This document shows positions 44,431 to 53,020 of a stretch of 64,000 bases of DNA, piece after piece; the first letter of the stretch is position 1, and each line of letters opens with the position of its first letter. The notes under the pieces were generated by a model. That model saw only the letters and a list, made by a program, of their open reading frames with translations, had not been told where the DNA came from and made no database searches. Source of the DNA: Stenotrophomonas sp. SAU14A_NAIMI4_5 (lineage in GTDB: Bacteria > Pseudomonadota > Gammaproteobacteria > Xanthomonadales > Xanthomonadaceae); NCBI RefSeq assembly GCF_003086795.1, contig NZ_CP026003.1, forward strand, positions 2,190,777 through 2,254,776, in the 5' to 3' direction. The position numbers and the translations under genes are program-made.

Positions 44431-45180
44431 TCAGCCGCCCAGTCGCAGCAGACTGTTGGCGCTGCGCGCGTTCTCGTCGCCGTGCTTGATCACCTGCACC
44501 TGCATTTCGTACTGGCGCTGCAGCTGGATCATCTGCACCAGCGCACCGGCGGCATCGACGTTGCTGCCTTCCAGCTGGCCGCTGTGCACCGTCGGGCCCT
44601 GTGCCTGGGCGAACGGCTGCTGCGGATCGGTGTTGGCGAACAGGCCATCGAGACGGCGCTCAAGGCGATCGTCGGCGGCCTGCACGATCTTGATGCGGCC
44701 GATCATCGCCATCGTCTGCGGGCCTTCGCCCTGCGGGATGATCGAGATCGTGCCGTCGTTGCCCACCTCCATTGCCTGGTACGGCGGGATGGCAATCGGG
44801 TTGTTGTTGTCGTCCAGCACCGGACGGCCGCTGGAGGTCACCAGCTGGCCGTTCGGCGTGACCGACAGCGCGGCGCCACGGGTGTACGCTTCGCTGCCGT
44901 CGGTAGCCTGCACGGCCAGCCAGGTACCGGTCTGCAGCGACAGGTCCAGCGGCTTGCCGGTGATGTGCTGCGCGCCGGCGGTGCGGTTGAAGCCGGCGTC
45001 GACGTGCAGCGCATCCACCCGCGAGGCAAAGCCCTGGCCACGGATCGGGAAGGCTTCGGTATTGGCCAGCGCTTCCTTGAAGCCGGGGGTGTCCGAGTTG
45101 GCGAGGTTGTGGCTGAGCGTTCCCTGCGCCTGCAGGGAGGCGCGGGCGCCGGTCATCGCAACGTAAAGGGCTTTATCCAT
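44431..45180 (-). CDS. flgF: Proximal rod protein FlgF
   Basis: Proximal rod subunit. It has 249 residues, with the N-terminal [24 protein letters not shown] and the C-terminal [32 protein letters not shown]. The gene ends the flgBCDEF unit. Confidence 0.95.
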   Translation of the reverse strand: MDKALYVAMTGARASLQAQGTLSHNLANSDTPGFKEALANTEAFPIRGQGFASRVDALHVDAGFNRTAGAQHITGKPLDLSLQTGTWLAVQATDGSEAYTRGAALSVTPNGQLVTSSGRPVLDDNNNPIAIPPYQAMEVGNDGTISIIPQGEGPQTMAMIGRIKIVQAADDRLERRLDGLFANTDPQQPFAQAQGPTVHSGQLEGSNVDAAGALVQMIQLQRQYEMQVQVIKHGDENARSANSLLRLGG

Positions 45181-45212
45181 GGGGGGCGTTCCGTGACAGG
45201 GTCAGCAGGTCA

Positions 45213-46436
45213 TCAACGGATGTTGATGACGGTCTGGGTGATCTGGTCCTGCGTGGTGATCATCTGCGCGTTGGCCTGGAAGTTGCGCTGCGCGGTGATC
45301 ATGTTCACCAGCTGCTCGGTCAGGTCCACGGTCGATGCTTCCAGCGCGCCAGCCTGGATCTTGCCGAGGTTGGAGCTGTCCGGCGCCGCGGTGCGCGGGG
45401 TGCCCGATTCGAAGGTCTCCACCCACAGGTTGTTGCCCTTCTGTGCCAGGCCCTGGGTGTTGTTGAAGCTGGTCAGGGCGACCTGGCCCAGCGGCTTGTC
45501 ATCACCGTTGGAATAGCGTGCATACACCACGCCGCTGTCGGAGACGGTGATCTCGTTGAGCTTGCCGGCCGCATAGCCGTCCTGCTGCGTGTTGCGCAGG
45601 GCGAACTTCTCGCCGTACTGGGTCGAACCGCTGATGTCCAGGGTCATGTTCAGTTCGCCCGCGCCCGTGGTCGGCGTGAACGTTCCAAGGCTGACCTTGC
45701 CATTGGTCGGGTTGGTGAGCTTGCCGCTGTTGTCGAACGTGATCGCGGTCGGCGTGCCGGCCGGCTCGCCATCGACGTAGTTGTGCACGGTCCAGGCGTT
45801 GGTCGCGGCTTCCTTGACGAAGTACGACACCTGGATGTGGCTGACGCCCAGCGAGTCATAGACGGTGATGCCGCCGCTGGACTGGTTGTAGCTGTTGGAA
45901 TCGGTCGGGTCGAAATCGGCGACCGTCGGCTCCTTGGCGTTGGCGGGCAGGGTGAAGCCCACCTTTACTTCGCTGGTCTGCTTCGGCGGGCTGTCGGTGG
46001 TCAGCAGCTGCAGGTCGACCAGGCGGCCGGCGTCGAAGCTGGTGCCATCGGCGTTGGGCGCGAACACCTGCAGGCGTGCACCCTGCGGGTTGACCACGTA
46101 GCCGGCGGAGTCGGTCTGGAAGTTGCCGGCGCGCGAATAGACGCGTGCGCCGTTCATGTTCATGGTGAAGAAGCCCTCACCGGAAATGGCCATGTCCAGG
46201 CTGCGGCCCGTCTGGTCGTTGTTGCCCTGGATGAACTGCTGGGCCACGTTGGTGACCCGCGCGCCGGAGCCGGTCTGGTTGTTGGACAGGCCGTAGCTGG
46301 TGGCGGCAAACAGATCGGCGAACTCGGCACGCGACTGCTTGAAGCCGACCGTGTTGACGTTGGCGACGTTGTTGGCAGTGACGCTCAGGTCGGTATTGGC
46401 GGCGTTGATGCCGGACAGCGAGACATTGAAGCCCAT
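45213..46436 (-). CDS. flgE: Flagellar hook protein FlgE
   Basis: Hook subunit. It has 407 residues from the ATG at 46436 (MGFNVSLSGINAANTDLSVTANNVANVNTVGFKQSR by motif: axial N-terminal helix). In-frame sequence upstream of this codon runs into flgD and has no family similarity. The C-terminus LVNMITAQRNFQANAQMITTQDQITQTVINIR is typical. Confidence 0.96.
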   Translation of the reverse strand: MGFNVSLSGINAANTDLSVTANNVANVNTVGFKQSRAEFADLFAATSYGLSNNQTGSGARVTNVAQQFIQGNNDQTGRSLDMAISGEGFFTMNMNGARVYSRAGNFQTDSAGYVVNPQGARLQVFAPNADGTSFDAGRLVDLQLLTTDSPPKQTSEVKVGFTLPANAKEPTVADFDPTDSNSYNQSSGGITVYDSLGVSHIQVSYFVKEAATNAWTVHNYVDGEPAGTPTAITFDNSGKLTNPTNGKVSLGTFTPTTGAGELNMTLDISGSTQYGEKFALRNTQQDGYAAGKLNEITVSDSGVVYARYSNGDDKPLGQVALTSFNNTQGLAQKGNNLWVETFESGTPRTAAPDSSNLGKIQAGALEASTVDLTEQLVNMITAQRNFQANAQMITTQDQITQTVINIR

Positions 46437-46468
46437 GGGATTGCTCCTGGTAGATGCGGGGGTGCGGC

Positions 46469-47149
46469 TCAGCTGACGCGGAGCACGTAATCGATCGGGG
46501 CCGTGCCCAGGCCCTTGAGGTTCAGGTACAGGCCATCGGAACCAACGGTCACGCTTTCCACCGGTGCCTGCACGTACGTGGAGAGCTTGGTGCTGGTGCC
46601 CGCGGTGTCGACGTGGTTGGCGACGATGGAGTACTTGCCCGGTTCCATGCGCTTGCCATTGGCGTCCTTGCCATCCCACTTGAATGCGACCTCACCGGCG
46701 GCGATGGCCTCGACACTGATCGAGGTGACCTTGCTGCCGTTGGCATCGGTGACATCGACGGTGACGATGCCGGCGGCCGGTGCAGCGACGGTGCCACTGA
46801 CATCGCCTTCGGCTTCGAGTACCAGCTTCTCGGACGGCACCAGCACTTCATGGCCGACCAGCGCCGCGCCACGCAGTACCTGGTCGCTGGCCATCGATTC
46901 CTGGAAGCCCTTCACCGAGGTGTTGAGGTCGGTGATACCCTGCACGGTGGACATCTGCGCCATCTGCGCGACCATCTGCGTGTTGTCCATCGGCTTCAGC
47001 GGATCCTGGTGCTGCAGCTGCTCGGTCATCAGGCGCAGGAAGTCGGCCTGGTCGAGTGTGTTCTTCTTCTTGGTGCTGTTGCTGTTGGGGGCGTTCAGGC
47101 CGAGTGCGGCGTAGACGTCCTGGTTGGTCTGGGTGGTGACGGTGGTCAT
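46469..47149 (-). CDS. flgD: Hook-capping/scaffold protein FlgD
   Basis: Scaffold needed for hook assembly and not kept in the mature hook. It has 226 residues with an N-terminal conserved helix (LDQADFLRLMTEQLQHQDPLKPMDNTQMVAQMAQMST by motif, about 32-68) and a C-terminal FlgD Ig-like fold with FKWDGKDANGKRM. Confidence 0.95.
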   Translation of the reverse strand: MTTVTTQTNQDVYAALGLNAPNSNSTKKKNTLDQADFLRLMTEQLQHQDPLKPMDNTQMVAQMAQMSTVQGITDLNTSVKGFQESMASDQVLRGAALVGHEVLVPSEKLVLEAEGDVSGTVAAPAAGIVTVDVTDANGSKVTSISVEAIAAGEVAFKWDGKDANGKRMEPGKYSIVANHVDTAGTSTKLSTYVQAPVESVTVGSDGLYLNLKGLGTAPIDYVLRVS

Positions 47150-47172
47150 GCGGTGGTCCTCGCGGGCGCGCC

Positions 47173-47580
47173 TCAGCGGCCCATGGTCAGGGTGGCCAGG
47201 GCCAGTTCCTTGGCGGTGGTCAACATCTCCACGCCCGCCTGGTAATTGCGCGAGGTCGAGATCAGGTTGACCATCTGCGCCACCGGATCGACGTCGGGCT
47301 GGTAGATGTAGCCATCGGCATCGGCCAGCGGATGGCCGGGCTCGTAGCGCTTGATCGGCGCCGCATCGCTCTGGGTGATTTCCTTGACCTTCACCGAGGT
47401 GATGTTCGGATCGGTCTTGCTGGTCACGGCCTGGAAAATCGGCTCCAGCGGCTTGTAGACCGCATCGGCCGAGCCGGCGATGCTGTCGGCGTTGGAAAGG
47501 TTGGAGGCGATGGTGCTCATGCGCACCGACTGCGCCTGCAGTGCGGAGCCGGCGATATCGAAGATCGGCAGGTTGCTCAT
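47173..47580 (-). CDS. flgC: Proximal rod protein FlgC
   Basis: Proximal rod subunit. It has 135 residues, with the N-terminal GSALQAQSVRMSTIASNLSNADS and the C-terminal PVAQMVNLISTSRNYQAGVEML. It is 3 bp from flgB. Confidence 0.96.
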   Translation of the reverse strand: MSNLPIFDIAGSALQAQSVRMSTIASNLSNADSIAGSADAVYKPLEPIFQAVTSKTDPNITSVKVKEITQSDAAPIKRYEPGHPLADADGYIYQPDVDPVAQMVNLISTSRNYQAGVEMLTTAKELALATLTMGR

Positions 47581-47583
47581 GGC

Positions 47584-47979
47584 TTACTGCCCCGTGATCG
47601 CGGTGAGCATGGAACGGACCTTGCTCTCGACGAAGCTGAGCGAGGCACGGTATTCCAGCGCGGCGCGGCCATAGGCGGCACGCTCGGCATCGGGGTCGAC
47701 GGTGTTGCCGTCCAGGCTGGGCTGCACGCCCTCGCGGGCCACCTGGAACGGGTTCAGGCCACTACTGATCTCGTAGTGCTGCTCGTTCGTGGTGGTCATC
47801 AGGCCGTTGGCGTCCAGCCCCTGGGCATTGCGCAGGGCGGCGTCGAAGTCCAGGTCCTGGGCCTTGTAGCCGGGAGTGTCGGCATTGCCGAGGTTGCTGG
47901 CGATCAGCTTCATCCGCTGTTCGCGCAACGGCATGGCCTGGGCATGCACGCCCAGGTAATCGGTAATCAGGTTGCGCAC
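47584..47979 (-). CDS. flgB: Proximal rod protein FlgB
   Basis: Proximal rod subunit. It has 131 residues from the GTG at 47979 (RNLITDYLGVHAQAMPLREQR), with GGGAG 6 bp upstream. An upstream in-frame ATG (48078) would lie before the sigma-54 promoter and inside the repeat, so it is rejected. The motif IASNLGNADTPGYKAQD is the axial-protein signature. It is the first gene of flgBCDEF. Confidence 0.95.
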   Translation of the reverse strand: MRNLITDYLGVHAQAMPLREQRMKLIASNLGNADTPGYKAQDLDFDAALRNAQGLDANGLMTTTNEQHYEISSGLNPFQVAREGVQPSLDGNTVDPDAERAAYGRAALEYRASLSFVESKVRSMLTAITGQ

Positions 47980-48012
47980 GGTGCACTCCCACGGGAACGA
48001 TGCCCGGGAAGC

Positions 48013-48028
48013 TGCAAGGGGTGTGCCA
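48013..48028 (-). promoter_or_regulatory. Candidate sigma-54 promoter for flgB
   Basis: The minus strand reads TGGCACACCCCTTGCA, a full consensus match. The predicted leader is about 23 bases to the flgB GTG, which confirms the short start. Confidence 0.87.
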
Positions 48029-48040
48029 AAGCAGAGGAGG

Positions 48041-48105
48041 GTAGTGCCGGCCGCTGGCCGGCTCCCCGTTGGATCCACGACAGCCGGCCAGCGGCCGGCA
48101 CTACC
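48041..48105. repeat. Inverted pair of GTAGTGCCGGCC-type SMAG palindromes
   Basis: Copies at 48041-48061 (plus) and 48084-48105 (minus) face each other and can form one long hairpin. They lie between the cheV 3' end and the flgB promoter and probably insulate the two. Confidence 0.8.
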
Positions 48106-48161
48106 GGATCAGGCGGCGTCAGGCCGCCATGGCCGGATCAGGCGGCCTTACGCCGCCATCG
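48104..48161 (-). repeat. Tandem 29-bp duplication covering the cheV stop codon
   Basis: Copies at 48104-48132 and 48133-48161 each carry a hairpin GGCGGC-N5-GCCGCC. The upstream copy contains the real cheV stop (TAA at 48148-48150); the downstream copy has diverged. Confidence 0.8.
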
Positions 48162-49092
48162 CCACCTTGCGCAGGCGGTCCAGCACGAAGTCGGCCAGCT
48201 CGTGCGGCGAGTACTTGGCCACGAAGGCGTTGGCGCCTACGCGTTCCACCATCGCATTGTTGAATACGCCGGACAGGGAGGTGTGCAGCAGCACATACAG
48301 CCCGGACAGGCCGGCGTGGCGCCGGATTTCCGTCGTCAACGTATACCCGTCCATGGCGGGCATCTCGATGTCCGAGATCACCATGGCGTAGCGGTCGGCC
48401 GGGTTTTCGCCCGAGGCGTGGATCTGCAGCAGGTGGTCCAGCGCCTGCTTGCCATCGGACAGCAGGGTGGCGCCCACCCCCAGCTGGTCCAGCACGCTGC
48501 GGATCTGCTGGCGGGCCACGCGCGAGTCGTCCACCACCAGCACCTGCAGCTGGGGGGCGTCGGCGGGCATGGCCATGGTCGGGTCCAGCACCGCCTCGCC
48601 GCGTATCTGGGCGATGTCGGCCAGCACGCTTTCGACGTCGATCACCTGGATCAGCTCGCCCTGGAAGCGGGTCACCGCGGTCAGGTAGCTCGATTCGGCG
48701 CCCAGTTCCGGCGGCGGGTGGATGTCCTCCACCGCGATGTTGACGATGCGCTCGACCCCGCTCACCAGGAAGCCCTGGATGGAGCGGTTGAACTCGGTCA
48801 CCACCAGGTAGCCGGGGGCAGTGTCCGCGTCCGGCTCACGCTCGGGGTGGCCGATGGCCAGGCCCAGGTCCAGCACCGGCACCGAGCGGCCCCGCACGTC
48901 GGCCACGCCGGCGAACTGGCCGGGCAGGCCGGGCACCTGGAACAGCTCCGGGCGGCGCAGGACTTCCTGCACCTTGAAGACGTTGACGCCAAAAAGCTGA
49001 CGTCCGCCGAGACGGAACAGCAGCAGCGCCAGGCGATTGTGGCCGGCCAGTCGGGTCCGCTGGTCGATCCGGTTGAGCAGGTCATGGGACAT
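48148..49092 (-). CDS. cheV: Chemotaxis coupling protein CheV
   Basis: CheW-receiver fusion that couples receptors to CheA and may damp the signal. It has 314 residues from the ATG at 49092 (MSHDLLNRIDQRTRLAGHNRL). The CheW-like domain spans about 15-165 and the receiver about 185-310, with VLVVDDSRVAR and ISDIEMPAMDGYTL. No ribosome site precedes this ATG, and a sigma-28-like element ends almost at it, so the message may be leaderless. Confidence 0.95.
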   Translation of the reverse strand: MSHDLLNRIDQRTRLAGHNRLALLLFRLGGRQLFGVNVFKVQEVLRRPELFQVPGLPGQFAGVADVRGRSVPVLDLGLAIGHPEREPDADTAPGYLVVTEFNRSIQGFLVSGVERIVNIAVEDIHPPPELGAESSYLTAVTRFQGELIQVIDVESVLADIAQIRGEAVLDPTMAMPADAPQLQVLVVDDSRVARQQIRSVLDQLGVGATLLSDGKQALDHLLQIHASGENPADRYAMVISDIEMPAMDGYTLTTEIRRHAGLSGLYVLLHTSLSGVFNNAMVERVGANAFVAKYSPHELADFVLDRLRKVAMAA

Positions 49093-49099
49093 GGCTGCT

Positions 49100-49127
49100 G
49101 TATCGGCGTGGGGGCGGCCGAACTTGA
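49100..49127 (-). promoter_or_regulatory. Possible sigma-28 promoter for cheV
   Basis: The minus strand reads TCAA, 16 bases, GCCGATAC. The -10 part fits well, but the spacer is one base longer than usual. The predicted start of transcription falls at or next to the cheV ATG. Confidence 0.45.
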
Positions 49128-49150
49128 GCGCTTTTGTAGAGTCGAGCCTC

Positions 49151-49166
49151 TGGCACGCCACTTGCA
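49151..49166 (+). promoter_or_regulatory. Candidate sigma-54 promoter for flgA
   Basis: The plus strand reads TGGCACGCCACTTGCA, a full consensus match, about 35 bp before the flgA ATG. Confidence 0.87.
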
Positions 49167-49201
49167 CGCACCCGGCCAGGTCTTACCGAACAGGAGGCGC
49201 C

Positions 49202-49858
49202 ATGCGCCGGATCACATCTCTATTGGCCATCGCCCTGGCGTTTGTCTCGCCATGGGCGGCCGCCACCGACTGGCAGCCGGTCGCCAGCATCCGTACAGCG
49301 GCGCTGTCGACCCTGCCAGCCGGCGCCGAGGGCGAGGCCGTGGTGGCCGATGCAATGCGCCTGCCGCGCTGCGGGTCGGCCCTGCAGGTGCAGCCCACCG
49401 CCAACACCACGGTGGAGGTCAGCTGCCCCGATCCAGGCGGTTGGCGCCTGTTCGTGCCGGTGAAGGTGCGCCACAACCAGGCCGCGCTGGTGCTCACCCG
49501 TGGCATTGCCACTGGAGAAACCCTGGCCGCGGCCGATATCAGCACTGTCCAGCGTGACGCCGCACGGATCGCCGGTGCCGTGCTGTCCGATCCCGCAGCG
49601 GCGGTCGGTCGCATTGCCCGTCGGCCCCTGCAGGCCGGAAGCCTGCTGTCGGCCAACGACCTGGTCACCGAGCGTCTCATCAAGCGAGGAGACAACGTGG
49701 CCCTGGTGTCGCGGCGCGGTTCGGTCGAAGTGCGCATTGCCGGCCGGGCGATGGGCGATGCGGGCGAGAACGACCGAGTTTCGGTAGAGAACCTGTCCTC
49801 CCGCCGCATCGTGCAGGGGACCGTGGACGCCCATGGTGACGTAATCGTGGCGCGTTGA
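49202..49858 (+). CDS. flgA: P-ring assembly chaperone FlgA
   Basis: Periplasmic chaperone for FlgI polymerisation. It has 218 residues from the ATG at 49202, with AGGAGG just upstream. A signal peptide (ITSLLAIALAFVSPWAAA) is followed by the SAF-like beta-clip domain with RGIATGETLAAADIS and RRPLQAGSLLSANDLV. It is the first gene of the divergent flgA-flgM-flgN group. Confidence 0.94.
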   Translation: MRRITSLLAIALAFVSPWAAATDWQPVASIRTAALSTLPAGAEGEAVVADAMRLPRCGSALQVQPTANTTVEVSCPDPGGWRLFVPVKVRHNQAALVLTRGIATGETLAAADISTVQRDAARIAGAVLSDPAAAVGRIARRPLQAGSLLSANDLVTERLIKRGDNVALVSRRGSVEVRIAGRAMGDAGENDRVSVENLSSRRIVQGTVDAHGDVIVAR

Positions 49859-49876
49859 AAAAGTAAGAAATTTCCC

Positions 49877-49903
49877 TAAAGATCACGGCCCAGCGGTCGT
49901 TAT
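49877..49903 (+). promoter_or_regulatory. Candidate sigma-28 promoter for flgM
   Basis: The plus strand reads TAAA, 15 bases, GTCGTTAT, about 31 bp before the flgM ATG. The -10 resembles that of fliC copy 1. It would give flgM sigma-28 expression in addition to read-through from flgA. Confidence 0.65.
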
Positions 49904-49933
49904 CCCTTGTGAACGGCAACTCCAGGACACCCC

Positions 49934-50239
49934 ATGAGCCAGAAAATCGACGGCAACCTGCAGGTCCCCCAGGCACTGCGCAGCGTGACGACCCCGGCCA
50001 CCAAGCCCGGCGTCAGCGGCGATGCGCCGGCGCGCCCGGTGGAGGCTGCCGACAGCCTGCGCCTGACCGGCGAGGCCACCAACCTGCAGGCGCTCGAGCG
50101 TGAGCTGAGCACCGCCCCGGCCATCGACACCCAGCGTGTCGCCGCCGTGCGCGAGTCGCTGCAGAACGGCAGCTACAAGATCAATCCGGACGCGATCGCA
50201 TCGCGCATGCTCGAACTGGACCAGCAGCTGCAGGGATGA
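49934..50239 (+). CDS. flgM: Anti-sigma-28 factor FlgM
   Basis: Binds and inhibits FliA until exported through the completed hook. It has 101 residues, an unstructured N-terminal half, and the conserved C-terminal FliA-binding region (IDTQRVAAVRESLQNGSYKINPDAIASRMLELD by motif, about 64-96). It overlaps flgN by 4 bp. Confidence 0.95.
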   Translation: MSQKIDGNLQVPQALRSVTTPATKPGVSGDAPARPVEAADSLRLTGEATNLQALERELSTAPAIDTQRVAAVRESLQNGSYKINPDAIASRMLELDQQLQG

Positions 50240-50574
50240 CCGCGGCGATGAGTGAACATCTTCAGCGACTTGCCCAGGCCCTGGATGTCGAGCATCAGGC
50301 CCTGGTCGAGCACGATGTGCACGCGCTGATCCGCGCGACCGGCGCCAAGCTGGAAGCACTGCGCGCCCTGGATTCCACCCCGCCGGTGGGTGAGGGCGAG
50401 CAGCTGCAGGCGCTGGCCGAGCGCAACCGCGCCAACGGCGTGCTGCTGTCGCGCCGCCGCCGCGAGGTGGACTGGGCGCTGCGCCAGCTCGGCCGCACCG
50501 AGGCATCCTCGTCGTACGACGCCAAGGGCCAGGCCCACACGGTCAACGCACGCCGGCCGCTGGCCGTCGCCTGA
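50236..50574 (+). CDS. flgN: FlgK/FlgL export chaperone FlgN
   Basis: Helical chaperone for the hook-filament junction proteins. It has 112 residues; ATG 50236 overlaps the flgM stop, and a second ATG at 50248 (MSEHLQRL) is possible. The helical pattern and position identify it; sequence conservation in the family is low. The 93 bp after it contain a GC-rich hairpin (CCACCGGC/GCCGGTGG) without a T run. Confidence 0.85.
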   Translation: MTAAMSEHLQRLAQALDVEHQALVEHDVHALIRATGAKLEALRALDSTPPVGEGEQLQALAERNRANGVLLSRRRREVDWALRQLGRTEASSSYDAKGQAHTVNARRPLAVA

Positions 50575-50667
50575 TCGACCCACCGGCCGCCGGCAGCAGC
50601 CGGTGGGCTGCTGCGATGGCGCGGCAGCGCGTATATTGGGCGCCTGTTCGCAAGCCCCCGAGTCGCC

Positions 50668-51885
50668 GTGTCCGCCGCCAACGCCCTGGTTACCGCCCCC
50701 CTTCCGCCGCAGCCGGTGCTGCAGGCCCTGCTGGAGCGCGTGCGCGAAGGCATGCTGCTGTTCACCGAAGACGGGCAGGTCGCCCTGGCCAATCCGGCCG
50801 CACAGAACCTGCTGGGCAGCAACGAGACCACCGGCCCCGCGCCGCAGCGCCTGCGTGAGCTGCTGCCGCCGGATGCGCTGGAGCAGGCCCGCCTGCACGG
50901 TCAGTGGAACGGCAGCCTGCCGGTAGGCGAGGGCGTGGTCATCGCCCACCTCTACCACCACGGCCAGCCGGGCAGCGGCCACTACCTGGCCCTGTTCCGC
51001 CCCATCGAGGGGCAGGAAGACTACGAGCGCGAGCTGCAGCAGCGCCACGCCGAGCTTCGCCAGGCCTACCTCCGCCTGAACGGCACCCAGGAAAAGCTGC
51101 TGCAGTCGGAAAAGATGGCCTCCATCGGCCAGCTCGCCGCCGGCGTGGCGCACGAGATCAACAACCCGATCGGCTACGTGCACTCCAACCTGGGCAGCCT
51201 GCAGGAATACCTGCGCAGCCTGTTCACCGTCATCGAAGCGTACGAGCGGGCCCTGCGCGCGCCGGATCCGAAGGCGCTGATCCCGGAAATCGACGATATC
51301 CGTGACCGCCTGGACATCGATTTCATCAGCCGCGACCTGCCGCAGCTGATGGCCGAATCGCGTGAGGGCATCGAGCGGGTGACACGCATCGTGCGCGACC
51401 TGAAGGACTTCTCGTATTCCGGCCGCGACGAGTCGTGGAAGCTGGTGGACCTGCATTCCGGCCTGGAATCGACCATCAACATCATCTGGAACGAGCTCAA
51501 GTACAAGGTGACCCTGCACCGCGAGTTCGGCCAGCTGCCGCTGGTGGAATGCCTGCCTTCGGAACTCAACCAGGTCTACATGAACCTGCTGCTCAACGCA
51601 GGCCATGCCATTGCCGAGCGCGGCACCATCACCGTGCGCACCGGGGTGGACGGCGACACGGTCTGGGTGGAGTTCGAGGACACCGGTGGCGGTATTTCGC
51701 CGGAACTGCGCCAGCGCATCTTCGATCCGTTCTTCACCACCAAGCCGGTGGGCAGCGGCACCGGCCTGGGCCTGTCGATCTCCTACAGCATCATCAACAA
51801 GCACCACGGCCGCATCGACCTGGACAGCACGCCCGGCGTCGGCTCGCGCTTCCGCGTGGTGCTGCCGATCAAGCAGCCCAGATAG
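50668..51885 (+). CDS. PAS-containing sensor histidine kinase (cytoplasmic)
   Basis: Two-component sensor of 405 residues with no membrane segment. A PAS domain (about 15-115) is followed by a coiled coil (115-145), the phospho-acceptor helix with His162 in [11 protein letters not shown], and a HATPase domain with [16 protein letters not shown] and GTGLGLSIS (about 275-400). The start is a GTG at 50668. No receiver gene follows it directly. In Xanthomonas a kinase of this kind works with a GGDEF-EAL-receiver protein (RavA/RavR type), and such a gene lies 1.1 kb away on the other strand, so partnership is plausible. Confidence 0.88.
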   Translation: MSAANALVTAPLPPQPVLQALLERVREGMLLFTEDGQVALANPAAQNLLGSNETTGPAPQRLRELLPPDALEQARLHGQWNGSLPVGEGVVIAHLYHHGQPGSGHYLALFRPIEGQEDYERELQQRHAELRQAYLRLNGTQEKLLQSEKMASIGQLAAGVAHEINNPIGYVHSNLGSLQEYLRSLFTVIEAYERALRAPDPKALIPEIDDIRDRLDIDFISRDLPQLMAESREGIERVTRIVRDLKDFSYSGRDESWKLVDLHSGLESTINIIWNELKYKVTLHREFGQLPLVECLPSELNQVYMNLLLNAGHAIAERGTITVRTGVDGDTVWVEFEDTGGGISPELRQRIFDPFFTTKPVGSGTGLGLSISYSIINKHHGRIDLDSTPGVGSRFRVVLPIKQPR

Positions 51886-52015
51886 GGTATTGCGCTACGC
51901 GCTGCGAATGATCCGCCGGATATTAATTTAGTGTATTGGGGCGTGGTCACTGCGCAAGTGGCCTGCCGATAGACAGTGATGTGTTCGTTTGGCGTTTCAG
52001 TATCAGGTTGCGGTC

Positions 52016-52822
52016 ATGAAGAAGAAGCGAGTAAGAAATTCTGGCGTGGTGGCACGCTCCACTGGAGGCGCCAATCAAGTTTCGGAGAGGAAATCTTCTA
52101 TTGCGCCGCTTCTCTTGTCTAGCTTCGCATTGCTTGTTTCGCTCGCCGGCGTCTTTCTCCAGTGGCGTGCGGACGTTGCTCAACGGCGCGAGGTGGTTAA
52201 TCTTTGGGTGAAGCCAAGATCCGAAAGTCAGTTTATTAGGTTATCTGATTTTGGTGCTGGCGGAGGGCTTTTAGAAACCGAAGGGGCGCTTACTGTAGCT
52301 AATAATGGTGGCATAGCAGTTGCGATTACTGGATTTGATATCAAGACTTTGCCCTCTGATAGCGTTGACAGTAGTGATCTGGGAAATGATCTCCGCGATC
52401 TCGGTAATGTGGCGGCGAGTAAGTCCGTGGGCAAGGCTTACGGATTTTTCGTCGGGCTCAATGGGGGGCTAAGGGGGAAGGATGGCAGCGTTGTCGCGCT
52501 CCCCATAGTTCTTGCACCCGGTGAGGCAAAGGTGTTTTTCGTTCGCGTAGGATTGATGGTCTCTCGACCTGTTTATGACAAGCTGGTGGCGATTGATCGC
52601 AGGGTCCCAAGAGAGCGAGATAGGATATTGAATGCGCTTTATGATGAAGGCCTGGATTCTCATGGGAATCCAGTTAAGGTGGGACAACTTGGCGGCAGTG
52701 GTCGCTTTATTGAGTTTGCCGCTCACGACGACCCGAGAATGCCGCTCTACAGTTTTGATATTTCCACCGCGCGTGGAGGAGAGTTCAGTGTGCGTCGGTT
52801 CTGGACGCCGGATGGGTTCTGA
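52016..52822 (+). CDS. Hypothetical membrane-anchored protein in a lower-GC island
   Basis: Unrecognised protein of 268 residues from the ATG at 52016; a TTG at 51989 would add nine residues. A basic N-terminus (KKKRVRN) is followed by one membrane helix (about 34-54) and a soluble domain with VANNGGIAVAITGFDI and VLAPGEAKVFFVRV, which suggests a beta-sandwich. Its GC content and third-position use are much lower than in neighbours, and the flanks (51890-52015, 52823-52980) are AT-richer too. These are signs of acquisition. No function can be assigned. The flanks hold no other gene. Confidence 0.75.
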   Translation: MKKKRVRNSGVVARSTGGANQVSERKSSIAPLLLSSFALLVSLAGVFLQWRADVAQRREVVNLWVKPRSESQFIRLSDFGAGGGLLETEGALTVANNGGIAVAITGFDIKTLPSDSVDSSDLGNDLRDLGNVAASKSVGKAYGFFVGLNGGLRGKDGSVVALPIVLAPGEAKVFFVRVGLMVSRPVYDKLVAIDRRVPRERDRILNALYDEGLDSHGNPVKVGQLGGSGRFIEFAAHDDPRMPLYSFDISTARGGEFSVRRFWTPDGF

Positions 52823-52987
52823 CTCTACTGGCCTGTGAAGATTTATATGCGGGCAGCCAAAATATTGCTTGCTATCAAGAGATGGCGTTTATTCTGACGA
52901 GTTGGTAAATCATAATGACACTGGGTCGATCTGATTCTGCTGCCAGCTCACTGGGAGGCGGTTCTTTGGGTTGAAATTTAGTTGGAG

Positions 52988-53013
52988 CAGAGTCGAGCAT
53001 GGCTCGATTCTAC
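52988..53013 (-). repeat. GTAG palindrome of the TCGAGC subtype
   Basis: Minus-oriented GTAGAATCGAGC, AT loop, GCTCGACTCTGC. It separates the low-GC island from the 3' end of the GGDEF-EAL-receiver gene. Confidence 0.65.
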
Positions 53014-53020
53014 AGGTGGG

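Noticed and set aside
46437..46679. Longer FlgE start at 46679
   Set aside because: The extra 81 residues read out of frame through flgD and are not protein-like; FlgE begins MGFNVSLSG.
47980..48078. Longer FlgB start at 48078
   Set aside because: It would begin upstream of the sigma-54 promoter and inside a SMAG repeat; the GTG at 47979 has a good ribosome site and family-like N-terminus.
50575..50667. Rho-independent terminator after flgN
   Set aside because: There is a GC-rich hairpin but no T run after it on the plus strand, so I did not call it.
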